Shown here piece by piece: positions 1 through 9,485 of a stretch of DNA of 12,064 bases. The notes beneath the pieces are model-generated. The model saw nothing but the letters and a program-made list of their open reading frames with translations, was not told the origin of the DNA and did no database searches. The stretch comes from Rodentolepis nana (taxonomy: Eukaryota > Platyhelminthes > Cestoda > Cyclophyllidea > Hymenolepididae), in the NCBI GenBank assembly GCA_900617975.1, contig UZAE01001678.1, forward strand, positions 1-12,064. The letters are read 5' to 3'. Each line of letters opens with the position of its first letter. Position 1 is the first letter of the stretch. The position numbers were made by a program, and so were the translations under genes.

Positions 1-182
1 CCACTTTCACAGTACTCACCTCACCTTTTTTCTACCTTTTTTACCTTGGTCTTTGAAACACTCTTCTGTTCCTCCCCCTCTCTCAACTTTTTTTACTTTG
101 ATGTTCCTTCCCCTCTGTGAAGCCTGAAGTCAACTAAAGGGCTACTGGTAACCATCAAAACGCCTGCCATTTTTATAAATAT
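1..182 (+). mobile_element. SINE-like retroposon, copy A (5' part outside window)
   Basis: This is the 3' part of a SINE-like element that recurs four more times in the window. It enters at the element's CACAGTACTCACC segment and runs through the T/C-rich middle (CACTCTTCTGTTCCTCCCCC) and the GAAGCCTGAAGTCAACTAAA block. It ends near CGCCTGCCATTTTTATAAAT. The 5' third lies before base 1, so neither the 5' terminus nor a target-site duplication can be checked. It shares with copy E the loss of a TGTGTCTGTCT-type segment and the GTCAACTAAAGGG diagnostic block. It is non-coding and presumably inactive. The 3' boundary is placed by comparison with copies D and E and may be off by several bases. 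Confidence 0.8.
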
Positions 183-821
183 GATTAACAGTATTTTTAA
201 GAAAGCAACTGATAAGCGGTTTTACGGCCCTTTGAGGACATAATGCTCCAGCTGAGTGGAAACTATATTTTCCTGTTTGAAGCACACACACTCTTCGCCT
301 TCGCCTCTTGTATTATTCATGGAAAAGTAGCAATTGCCATTCCACCCACCCACAGCAGCAGCATCTTTAACACGTTTAAGGACTTCGAAGTCAATTAAGA
401 GCAGTGAAGTCTCATTCCTTTGCGGGGCTGATAATTTTCTCTTGGAAATTGCCTATCATTGCATAGCCCAGGCAAGAAATTCATGAGATTCCATTACACT
501 TGAACTCTATTAATTATCAAATATTATTATTAAATTACCTTCCATAAGCAGCCAATGGGGCTTTATTAATATTTAAATGAGTTCACTTTCCCATGAGAAA
601 AGCGACATTGAGAAATTGGGGAAATTCCATAAATAAGGTAAGATTTAACTTACGAAGTGATAATAATTGCAATTTTCTTTTAGAGTTACATTTTCAACAA
701 AAAGACTAAATTCACATTGGGTTCAACGGTTTGAATAAACTTTCAAGAGATTGGCATATAAAATTGTCAATTTGGTTATTATACGAGGTTAGAGGCTGCA
801 TTCGCTCTTCCACTTGTTTAT
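183..821. other. Intergenic or intronic stretch, no gene seen
   Basis: AT-rich sequence between SINE copies A and B. No long open frame, RNA gene or further SINE fragment was seen. It holds a short AGC run near 353 and an AATTGCAATT palindrome near 665, neither of which stands out from background. Confidence 0.6.
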
Positions 822-837
822 GACCCTATGCCGATAT
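822..837. repeat. Target-site duplication, left of SINE copy B
   Basis: GACCCTATGCCGATAT here is repeated at 1133-1148 with a single mismatch (C826 against T1137). The last 11 bases (TATGCCGATAT) are identical. The two copies sit exactly at the two ends of element B, which is the expected footprint of target-primed reverse transcription. Confidence 0.85.
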
Positions 838-1132
838 TCATTTATTTCAAATTGCAGGTGCTTTGATAGTTATCATTAGCCATTTAGGTGACTTCGGACT
901 TCACGGGGGGGAGGAGGAACATCAAAGTGAAAAAAAGTCGAGAGGAGGGGAACAGAAGAGTGATTTACAGGTGTAAAAGAGACAGACACAAAGGCAGAGA
1001 AAAGGTAAAATGAGTACTGTGAAAGGGGTCGAATATGGCATACAGTGGGGTCATTGTAGTTTGAAGTCAAAAGTCAAGTGCCGGGTAATAGACTTTTTGC
1101 CGTATGAGTATACGTTGCCCAGGGTTCACCAC
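838..1132 (-). mobile_element. SINE-like retroposon, copy B (5'-truncated)
   Basis: This 295-bp copy reads on the minus strand and is bounded by a 16-bp target-site duplication with one mismatch. In element sense it starts at GTGGTG, about 25 bp inside the 5' end seen in copies D and E, so it is 5'-truncated. It contains the conserved foldback CGTAT-GAGT-ATACG (plus-strand 1101-1114), a TATTCGACCCC segment resembling a Pol III B box (1025-1035), the T/C-rich middle and a 3' end in GAAATAAATGA. It carries the GTCACCTAAATGGC diagnostic block shared with D. A 64-codon frame inside it is judged an accident of T/C-rich sequence. It lies head-to-head with copy C, only 128 bp away. Confidence 0.88.
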
Positions 1133-1148
1133 GACCTTATGCCGATAT
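1133..1148. repeat. Target-site duplication, right of SINE copy B
   Basis: GACCTTATGCCGATAT pairs with the copy at 822-837 (15 of 16 bases identical) and directly abuts the truncated 5' end of element B. Confidence 0.85.
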
Positions 1149-1260
1149 AAATAAGTCAAAGTGGCATTCAGTCAAATCAGCTGATTAACCAACTCAGAAC
1201 ATGCTGACTGAGAACTCTATTGGAAGAACGTGCATCAAATTGTAATAATTGATTTTCTCC

Positions 1261-1554
1261 ACGTATACTCATACGGAAAACAAAGTCTATTAATTGGCAG
1301 TTGACTTCTCACTTCAACTTACTATGACCCCATCATGTCCAACTGTATCACTTACACAGTACTCACCTAATTTCACCTATTTCTCTACCTTTGTGTCTGT
1401 CTATTATACATCTTTGAAACACTCTTCTGTTCCTCCCCCCTTATCGACTTTTTTAACTTTGATTTTCCTTCGCCTGTGCGAAGCCTGAAGTCAACTAAAG
1501 GACTAATAAAGACAATCAAAATGCCTGACATTTGTTATGAATAAATAAATAAAT
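1261..1554 (+). mobile_element. SINE-like retroposon, copy C (5'-truncated, AATA tail)
   Basis: Plus-strand copy, starting at ACGTATACTCATACGG, which is the base of the family's conserved foldback. About 43 bp of the full-length 5' end are therefore missing. The order of blocks then follows the other copies: AAGTCTATTAA, GGCAGTTGACTTC, CACAGTACTCACC, the T/C-rich middle, GAAGTCAACTAAAGG and ATGCCTGACATTTG. The 3' end is a short AATA simple-repeat tail at about 1540-1554, a common form of tail for SINEs mobilised by certain LINE clades. No convincing target-site duplication was found. The copy looks older than D or E. Confidence 0.85.
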
Positions 1555-2884
1555 CTTCGCAACACTTGTCCTAATAGCAATTAGACAAAGTCGTTGGTTA
1601 AGAATTATAATTGTATTGGTTATCATCATTGCCCGGGCGAACGACTCTCCAGAACGCTGGACAGTTAATAGGGACAAAAAGTACTATTGATCAGGTGGTG
1701 TCCAGCTCTCCAGATATCAACTATATGATGGACGATTACATTCAGGTGAAAAGTTTTCATTTGGTTAATTAAGTGGTCGGAGTAACTGCATTCACCCGGC
1801 ATTAGAGACAACTAATGCTGGGAGAGAATAGTTTGTTACAAAAAAGCAAGACTCCTTAGCATTACAGTGCAAAATATCCCCCATCCTATGTCAGACTGAC
1901 CAAAAAATAAGGTAGGTCTTAAAGTTGTCTCTTTGACCCTTCACTTAATTCGTTACAATGAAAGTTACCAGCTTTCATGTTCGGATAATGAACTTTGGCA
2001 TTGATCACATTTTCAAAATTCTTCTGTGTCTCCATGATTATAATATATATATTTTATACAATAAATAATTGTCATAAGTAATATTAAAACGTATGGTCAG
2101 GTCGTTACGATTAAGCATGCTACATTTGATCAACCTACGTGGAAGGGAAAAATAGAGTCTAACTTGAACAAAATTTACTCATTAGCACATGGTTCGTTGA
2201 CACAAGATGGACGATATTTGGGCCAGTGGAAATGGATTTGACCGAATTGTAATTGGCTGGAGAATTTTGAAATATCCCCTTATGGTTATATGACCTTATA
2301 TCCAAGTTAGTATAATATGAACTTCAAACAATGGATGAGCAAGGATGTACGGGTTAACCTCGACATGTCGTGACTTGTCCTGGAGGGGACATGTTGAAGT
2401 CCCACTTCACATTGTGTCAAATCCGGTGGTGGCAACAGCCAATCGCACCTTAACGTTTGAATATTCTGATTTTGAGCATTTCATACAAACAAGTTATTCC
2501 GCATTCAATTTGCCATTACTGCGCAACTCTTGTAATCTTCATGTTTAAGTACACGTAATTAGATAAAATTGAGCCGAATTGGAAAGTAACTTTGATGGCC
2601 ACCTGTGGACCGGTTTCTTTCAATTTCAAGTCCCTTTTGATAACAGACTTAAATACTAAGATAATTGGAAATCAATCTCTCGGCTTCTTCTGGGCATCTC
2701 ATTTTTTTCATATAAAGCTCAAAATTTGATTATTTTTCTAATTTAAATAAGATATTTAATACTAACTTATAATTTATTAAAGAAAAAATGATATCTTTTG
2801 TTCCAGCCCTTTTATAAGGTCTCTATAGTGCAGGAATGATCATCGTCATCCTATTAAAGTCCACTGCTAGCACTTGAATCCTAT
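1555..2884. other. Intergenic or intronic stretch, no gene seen
   Basis: Apart from the stem-loop at 1795-1822, nothing recognisable was found. A 67-codon plus-strand open frame at 2345-2548 has no recognisable domain and is within the length expected by chance in DNA of this composition, so it is not called as a gene. Confidence 0.5.
1795..1822. other. Strong 11-bp stem-loop
   Basis: CCCGGCATTAG at 1795-1805 pairs with CTAATGCTGGG at 1812-1822 around a 6-base AGACAA loop. All 11 positions pair if one G-U is allowed when read as plus-strand RNA. It is GC-richer than its surroundings. It is too short for a microRNA precursor and does not match the histone stem-loop pattern. No function is assigned. 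Confidence 0.6.
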
Positions 2885-2898
2885 ATATGGATCCATAT
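2885..2898. repeat. Perfect 14-bp palindrome
   Basis: ATATGGATCCATAT is its own reverse complement. It could bind a dimeric protein, but a single palindrome of this size in AT-rich DNA may be chance. Confidence 0.5.
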
Positions 2899-3783
2899 GA
2901 TGAAGCTATATTAAATTAAGATCGGACGAAATAGAGTGTTAACGAATTCTCGAGTAAGTGATTGCTTCAACTGAATATAGTCTAACTTCACTAATGAGAA
3001 TCTGTGGCTTTGGTGATGGAGTAGTTAGTAAAAATATCTAATTTTCATATTCTCAGCTTCTGAAGTATTACTTCCTTCGGCTTTCCTCTGAAAACAGTCT
3101 TCAATGATTTGTGGAACACCGAACGTCGGAAAAAATATTTTTGAATAATTCGTTATCAAATCCATCCGCTTACTTAATTTAATTCGATTATATCCAATCA
3201 CTCAAGTTATCTGCTTCGAATATTCCAAGCCAGAATGATCATACATTTCCTGATGGAAACCATCGAACTTCACCCAAGAAATGCATTGCTGGAGGTTAGA
3301 AACTGTCCTTCTCCCTGTAAGTCATTTTAATTCCGATCGAGTGTTTTGACCAGTATCGACTAGTTGTTCTTAGTGGGATAGTAAATCAAATCAACTTACT
3401 GTGATGTGTTTATGAGTTCACTTGCATAGACAAAAATTTTTTTCAAAATCGTGTCCTATTTCTGTTCTGCTCCAAACCACTCACCTCAACTTTTATTTAA
3501 CTAGTTGCCATGTTTCGAACTATCATCTTATTCAATAAAATTCTGATTTACTGAACCTCATTGTTGTTTCGGTCAGTGTTTGACTTCTCATTACACATAC
3601 GAAAAATTTCGTACTCTAGAAAGTATATTATGGAAGAGAACGAAAAATGATGCAGTCAAAAAGATGCAACCTGTTTCTTTCCAAGCAGGTTATTTCTGAA
3701 GAGTGCTTTGTCAATTTTTTGGAGTTTTTGAGGCGAAAATTCGATCACTAAAAGGAATCGACTTGCCATATAGCGTTGCGTTC

Positions 3784-3801
3784 ATCTAGGCACACCTAGA
3801 T
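3784..3801. other. Perfect 7-bp stem-loop
   Basis: ATCTAGG (3784-3790) and CCTAGAT (3795-3801) are perfect inverted repeats around a CACA loop. It lies 52 bp before a second, larger foldback. No function can be inferred. Confidence 0.45.
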
Positions 3802-3853
3802 CAAGCTATAAAACCCTATTTAGTCATGTATTGGATTATTTTGATTTTCTTTA

Positions 3854-3898
3854 AACTGGGCTCTTGACATCCGCTTCTTTTTGAAGGAGCACCCAGTT
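3854..3898. other. 45-base compound foldback
   Basis: AACTGGG at 3854-3860 pairs with CCCAGTT at 3892-3898. The stem continues as CTC/GAG after a 2-base bulge, and an inner CTTC/GAAG hairpin (3874-3877 with 3883-3886) closes a T5 loop. This is a plausible RNA or cruciform structure of unknown meaning. Confidence 0.4.
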
Positions 3899-5073
3899 GA
3901 TCTTGGAAGGATGCACAGAAATCGGCTGAACCAATCACTCAGAGTGTCCAACTGATTAATCCAGGCTAAAAATTACCGACAGAAATTAGCACATAATAAA
4001 AATTTTCTTTTCCTTTTTAATGGATTCAAAATTGGAATCTGCGGGATACTCTGGACAAACGACTGGATCTCAGTGTTCTTCCAATTTCCAATACAAAGAC
4101 ACTCCACAACCAGTATCTTGAATACAAGCAATAATGCATATTCAAACGAGCAACTGAAAGTGAGGTATCTTGAGTCATTAGTCCATGGACCAAAGACATA
4201 GAAATGCGCCCTTTCAGTTACTTGACAACTTTACTTGATCCAACAATTATAGTTCAACTCATGGTCACCAAATAGTACTTTCAAACGGAATAAACTTTTG
4301 AATGAGAATTGGCAAATGTGGTTGTTTAAACCGCTGAAAAGTAAGTTATACTTTTAAAATAGTTGATATTACCACCGATAAAGAAAAACAAAAATACATT
4401 TTTCATATATTTTGAAACTCGGCAATAGGATTCCCCGAGTTAGCTTAAAATAAGACAAGCATTTCAATTCATATCCAAGAGTTTAATTCTGTCTTTTGTG
4501 GGATCAAAGTATAGATTAGATTCAGTATAAGGATTTTAAAGAGGCGATTCTCTTTGGCGCATTGATTCACCGCCAAGTTGACTTGAAAGCATTGACCAGT
4601 TGACACAATTTAGGTTTGAGAAGGAGCATTTGATGTGTGTTGATCCTCTTTAGACGAACTTTGACCACACAAATTTGGGCTTGCACAAAACGTAATTAAG
4701 TCCAGTAAATGTAAGTAGTCTTCCTTTGAAGCTATTCGACCAAAAATATATCATCAAATGTATTTATTTGAAGAAATTAGAAGTCTGATAAGAAAAATTT
4801 CATTAAAAGGTCAGAAAAATTCAAGAAGTGAAATTTTAAGGACAGAAAAATGGACACTTCAACTGGAGCAATGTTGAACTCTTGACTCTAAGGCTCAAGT
4901 TTTCTCTTTAGACTTCCATATGTTATAGGAAAGCTATGTACCTCTGGATGGCGATTAAGTTGAATTATTCAAGGTGCATAGTAGGGAACTTTAGAGATGG
5001 GAATGCTGTCACATCCCGCTTTTTAAGCGTTTATAATTCGGAAGCTGAATTTAACGGGCCTATCGAATACAAC

Positions 5074-5140
5074 CACTCTTCTTGTCAAGCACCTTCCTTT
5101 CTCCTCTCATCGACTCACGACCTTCCTCCTTTGCGAGATT
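5074..5140 (+). mobile_element. Possible decayed SINE fragment
   Basis: The order of short blocks CACTCTTCT, then TCTCCT, ATCGACT, CCTTCCTCCT and TTGCGA resembles the T/C-rich middle of copy C at about 1424-1480 (CACTCTTCT, CCTCC, ATCGACT, CCTTCGCCT, GTGCGA). The spacing between blocks differs, and neither the upstream CACAGTACTCACC block nor the downstream 3' block is present. It could be an old internal remnant or a coincidence of pyrimidine-rich sequence. Confidence 0.2.
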
Positions 5141-5143
5141 GGA

Positions 5144-5169
5144 ATATATATATATATATATATATATAT
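5144..5169. repeat. (AT)13 microsatellite
   Basis: An uninterrupted AT dinucleotide run of 26 bases. Two overlapping open frames that cross it contain an IYIYIY run and are artefacts of the repeat. Confidence 0.97.
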
Positions 5170-6037
5170 TCATGTTTATATTTATGTCTATTGAGTACAA
5201 GATTGTGACATCGACTTCATCCTCAAAGGATTTTGAAAATCGTACATTCTCATTCCGTTATTCGACCTTAATTGTGAACTATAGATAGATTCTAGAGATA
5301 CAAATACTTAGGTCATGCCCTCGTTTATCAAAAGTACACTCGAAATTTGAGTAGTCTTGTCTTTAATCACTCTATTTTGACCTCCAGCATTTTAAAAGCA
5401 CTCAGGCACACTTCTTCTTCCGCTCTCAGCCAACATCAACTTAGTTTAAACAAACCGTCAACTGAATTAAAATTGCATCAATTAAGCCAATGGCATTGAA
5501 TCTTTGGGAAATAATGCCTAAAGAATATCGAACGTTGCATAAGAGGTAAAGAAAATTTATAAAAATAACTAATCTTTTGCATAATTCGTTACAGACTTAG
5601 CTTAGGAATTTGAAATAGCCTCCTTGTTAATTATATAAATAGAAGGGTATAATTCTGGGTTTATATGATGGAAGTTGTTCATAGCCCAAGTGTTCGTATT
5701 TAAATAATTTTTTTTCTTCAAATCCCGTGACATTATTGTAATGAAAAATAATAAAATTGCGGTGCATTCTGCTAACTTTTTTATTGTTTAAACGGTTGAT
5801 TATGGTGCTTGGATAACATCACTTTTTGCCATTAAGCTTGCATAAGGAAAAACACAAATGACCCTTGAAACTATGGTAGGTCGTTCTAAAAAGTATTGGT
5901 TTATTAACTAACTCTGATGATGAAGGCTCAAGAAAAACTAAAATATCGAAATCTAAAAAAGGTGACTGCGGGGACGGTAAAAACAACATTATTTCCAATT
6001 CACAGGGACGATTGCAGTGAAGAAAGTATGCAACCCA
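5170..6037. other. Intergenic or intronic stretch, no gene seen
   Basis: AT-rich sequence with poly-T and poly-A patches near 5708 and 5740. No gene or repeat copy was recognised. Confidence 0.55.
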
Positions 6038-6175
6038 AAATGAAGGAAAATGTTCTTGAAGTGAGAAATTCGGTGATTGGAATTTGATGCTTTCACGGGT
6101 TTAGAGTTAGGTAAGGATCCCTCATGAATATGAAGAAAAATGTTTGAGATGAGAAGTGAAATCGGCAATTGAATA
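6038..6175. repeat. Two-unit imperfect repeat, about 90-bp period
   Basis: Segments at about 6038-6084 and 6128-6175 are clearly related. The core ATGAAGGAAAATGTT (6040-6054) reappears as ATGAAGAAAAATGTT (6130-6144), exactly 90 bp later, followed in both by GA-rich sequence and by TCGG with ATTG. Flanking similarity (CACAGGG at 6001, CACGGG at 6094) suggests the whole 90-bp unit was duplicated. On the minus strand the period is 30 codons, so the peptide NIFLH recurs in frame within a 64-codon open frame (5989-6183). It is not called coding because the frame is short and unrecognised. Confidence 0.55.
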
Positions 6176-6183
6176 TTCCCCAA

Positions 6184-7144
6184 AAGCTTTATCTTTCGAT
6201 AAAATTAATTACTCTCGGTGAGGAACTTGCACTTAAGTAGGCCAAAGTACACCAAAATTATATGATACAATTGAAAGTGCATAGCGTAAATTACCAATTT
6301 GAGATTTATCAAATTAAATGTAATAATTGCCTACTTTGAAAATAGTGCCAATGGTTGAATTTCATTGGCTTCTTTTCCTTATGGCAGGCCGATTTCAAGA
6401 ATATCATATCAGTGTATTTATGGCCTGGTGTAGAGCAAAAAAATAAGCAAATTTTGATTGAAGGAAAGCGACGAATCTCAAGAAATAGTAAAATGCATCC
6501 ACACAGGAGTTATTAGGTGATCAAGTGAACGACAAAACTAAAGTTGAGACTCTTAAGCCCTCGAAAGTACTATTTTTGGAGTTGGATTATAAACTTTTCC
6601 TTCCCATGTACGGTCCACTTGCTTCCTAATCTAGTGATGAAATGATTGAATTTTACAATTAACAACCTCGGAGTTCCGAGCCTACTGGTGAAGCAATTAA
6701 CTTGGTTGGCTATTGCGAACCGATTCCTGCACAACTACCTTCCAAACACTGCCTCCTCTTTCGTATAAAGAAATTCGATAGCAACGATATTATGAAAAAA
6801 ACACAGTGTAATAATAAGCAGTTAATAAATGCGTCATTTATCAATAATTAAAGATCCCAAATGATAGGAAAATATAGTAAATAGAACAGATCATTAAAGA
6901 AAATTTCTTTTTCTTCAATACCATACCCCTTTAAGTGAAGATACAACCCAATGTCAAAAAAACATTTTGAGTGAACCTCTTGGACTCTTTCATGATAAAA
7001 TTTTGGAAAAAATATTTTTTATGGCTAAAAGAATCGCATGCAATATGCGTTAACAGCATCAAATACTTCCAAGTAGCGCACAATGTTTATTAGAGCTGCG
7101 TATTCAAGTTAATTGTTATCCAGAGAGGCAGTATCGTGATCACT
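6184..7144. other. Intergenic or intronic stretch, no gene seen
   Basis: AT-rich sequence with no open frame of note, no recognised repeat and no RNA gene. It ends at the insertion site of SINE copy D. Confidence 0.55.
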
Positions 7145-7158
7145 TCTTTTGAGGAACT
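7145..7158. repeat. Target-site duplication, left of SINE copy D
   Basis: TCTTTTGAGGAACT is repeated perfectly at 7482-7495, exactly bracketing element D. Confidence 0.93.
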
Positions 7159-7481
7159 TATTTATTTCAAATGGCAGGCGTTTTGATAGCTATCATTAGC
7201 CATTTAGGTGACTTCGAGCTTCACAGAGGGAAGGTTCATCAAAGTAGAAGAAAGTCGAGGAGTGGGGAACTGAAGAGCGATTCACAGATGTAAAAGAGGC
7301 AGACAGACACAAAGGTAGAGAAAAAGGTAAGGTGAGTATTGTGGGAGGGATCGAATATGACAACCAGGGGGGTCGTGGTAGTTTGAAGCCAGAAGTCAAC
7401 TGCCGGTTAATAGACTTTTTTGCCGTATGAGTATACGTTGCCCAGGGGGCACCACGTGGAGGTAAGTCTATCGCACACCCC
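7159..7481 (-). mobile_element. SINE-like retroposon, copy D (full length)
   Basis: The best reference copy: 323 bp on the minus strand with a perfect 14-bp target-site duplication. In element sense it starts GGGGTGTGCGATAGACTTAC and continues through GGGCAACGTATACTCATACGG, which contains the conserved foldback (plus 7424-7437). AAGTCTATTAA, GGCAGTTGACTTC, a B-box-like TATTCGATCCC (plus 7347-7357) and the T/C-rich middle follow. It ends CGCCTGCCATTTGAAATAAATA, with an AATAAA motif near the end. The size, defined 5' terminus, duplication length and A/T-rich 3' tail fit a LINE-mobilised SINE. The internal promoter is not proven. A 100-codon open frame over most of it (7196-7498) runs into flanking DNA and is spurious. 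On the plus strand it shows a consensus splice donor at 7462. Confidence 0.92.
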
Positions 7482-7495
7482 TCTTTTGAGGAACT
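7482..7495. repeat. Target-site duplication, right of SINE copy D
   Basis: Perfect 14-bp match to 7145-7158, directly next to the element's CACACCCC end. Confidence 0.93.
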
Positions 7496-9485
7496 CAAAT
7501 TCAGTTCGCCTCTGTCTTTTGAGACAGGCTACTTACCTTACTGTGACAGCGGCATACGAAAATTGACTTCAGAATACTCTTTCTTATCTCATAATGCACC
7601 TTAGAAAACTATTTCTTTTTATGATCATATATCTTGACTCACCTTATTTCACTATTTGTAAATTCAAAACGGTTTGGCACGTCTATTTCTGAGAAGAAAT
7701 AATAAGCAAATAATATATACCATTCGTAGGATTGTTACCACAACTTGGAGATTGAAAATTTTAGTAACAATCGTTTTCCTTAAAACCAATAAATTCATTT
7801 AATTTCTCCCACCCCCCACTGCAGATCTTTCTTTAATTTTTTTCATAGTTTAGTTATGATTTTCATAATAGAGTGTTTTTGGTCAATATATTTTCATTAC
7901 TTGATTGGAATAAGCGAAAGTTTAGTGTAGAATGTTTAGAATGGACAATATTTTGCTCTCTAATTGGTAGTGTTTTTAAGTAAGTATAACTGTGAAATGA
8001 CCTAATTAATTTTAAAAAGTGATGAAATTCATTGGCACATTAAACTTGCCGTTTTATTAATTTTTTCATTCATTGGACCATAGATACCCCGGCTTAAAGT
8101 CCAGATCTACCAGTGCATATTTAACCATTGGTGCGATTTGAAATGTGCGAGTGCGAAAACCTGTAGAATGCTTGATTTGTTAATATTAATTTTACCGACG
8201 TTATTATTAATAAAGTAAAAATATGTGCATAACACCTATAAAGTTCCCAAGTTCTCGTACTCTGATTTAGTGCAGAAACTATGAATAATTTGGCACTCTT
8301 AGTATTAGGCAAAAGGTATGGTTGTAAACCAAACAATAGCCATTAAGACCAGCTGAAAGTACCCATCTGTTTAACTTAAGCAAATTTTGTTTAAATTAGG
8401 TAATATTTTGCCAAAACATAGAAAGTAGTGAATATAAAGACCAAAGAGTAAAATCCGTTTCTTAAGAAAGCTAATAATAGTAAAAACCACCATAAATGCA
8501 AACTTTGTCGTTAGGACGGACGGGCAAGTGGTCCAAAACAATGTCATAAGTACTGTCGACGTCTCTGACGGTCTTTTTGAAAGTTGTTTCTTTTTATTTA
8601 GATAATTATTTAAACACATCAAAAAAATTTTAATACCTAAATTCGATATTCCGTTATCAAGAATTACCCGTATTTATTAAGCTCTATACTTGCTATGATA
8701 ATCGGTCGAGAAAATTTACTTAAATTTATTTCAAATTTCCGCATTTTACAGTTCAATCGACTTTACTTAATGACAATCAAATAAATAGTCATGCACCCCT
8801 CTGGAAGTGTAATAATTAAAAATATCATTCTACAACGAATTTAGCATAGTATATTTCATCTTACCTGATCATATCTCTTCATCATTTTCAAGATATTCTA
8901 CGTCAATTATTTATGTAAAGAAAAAGACGTTCAAATCAAATTTGTCTCTGCCATAAACTTTAATGAGATTTAATGTGGGAGAATAGTTTCAGCCATTATT
9001 TCTATTAAGGAGTAATTGGTGAGTCTTTGCACTTCACCATTGAAACTCGTTGCCAAAAAAAGGCAATTAATATGGACTAGAAAATGTTTGCATTGAAATA
9101 GACATGCCTGCATATACATGTGTGTTACAGGCTAAAATTGACAGCATATTAACCCCAATTCGCTGAAAAGCCGAAATCCTGACCTTAATTCCATTATATT
9201 AAGTTAATATTGACATATTTTAATGTAAAGTTTGTTCATGTGTGTTATGTTGCCGTATGATGAAAGTAATTTATTAATCGAAATGTGTTTAATGATAAGC
9301 AATACAGTCACTTAGAAAGACATATTAGGACATTAAAAGTAGGAACTACTGCAAACATTACCAGATTTTTAATTGTAAATAAAAAGTATGCAAAAATATA
9401 TTTAAAAATGTAAATAGCAGGAAATTGTCTTACAACAGGACAAGTTGTACAAATCCAATAAATTAACATTTTGGCGAAATAGAAG
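7496..9485. other. Long intergenic or intronic stretch, no gene seen
   Basis: Very AT-rich. It contains a small hairpin, CTGTCT-TTTG-AGACAG at 7512-7527, and a splice-acceptor-like pyrimidine tract ending in GCAG at 7824. Minus-strand open frames of 71 and 83 codons (8121-8336 and 8371-8622) are phenylalanine-, isoleucine- and leucine-rich as expected from AT-rich sequence. They match no family I recognise and are not called. Confidence 0.5.

Larger units (their letters stand above)
2899..5073. other. Long intergenic or intronic stretch, no gene seen
   Basis: Stop codons are frequent in all frames and no gene, RNA or SINE copy is recognised. Two stem-loops (3784-3801 and 3854-3898) are listed separately. 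A short direct repeat, GGTCAGAAAAAT near 4809 and GGACAGAAAAAT near 4840, is the only other structure noted. Confidence 0.55.

Noticed and set aside
876..1070. 64-codon minus-strand open frame
   Set aside because: It lies entirely within SINE copy B and reflects its T/C-rich sequence.
1294..1488. 64-codon plus-strand open frame
   Set aside because: It lies within SINE copy C.
838..1554. A single DNA transposon or miniature element with long terminal inverted repeats (B plus spacer plus C)
   Set aside because: Copy B has its own target-site duplication that separates it from the spacer, and D and E occur singly with their own duplications, so B and C are independent insertions.
2889..2954. 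Cluster of six-base restriction-type palindromes (GGATCC, CATATG, GTTAAC, GAATTC, CTCGAG) resembling a cloning linker
   Set aside because: The flanks are ordinary AT-rich genomic sequence with no recognisable vector; the sites overlap in a way chance can produce.
4936..5288. Two overlapping plus-strand open frames of 90 and 68 codons
   Set aside because: Both run through the (AT)13 microsatellite and gain length from it; nothing recognisable is encoded.
7441..7481. 5S rRNA- or tRNA-derived head of the SINE (CCTGGG-AA similarity, GGGGTGT start)
   Set aside because: Only a few bases match, A and B boxes are not correctly placed, and no cloverleaf can be drawn; origin left open.
8121..8622. 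Two minus-strand open frames of 71 and 83 codons
   Set aside because: Composition is that of translated AT-rich DNA, the length is expected by chance, and no domain is seen.
9246..9261. TTGCCGTATGATGA resembling the SINE foldback region
   Set aside because: Only about 10 bases match, the second stem arm is absent, and no other SINE block lies nearby.
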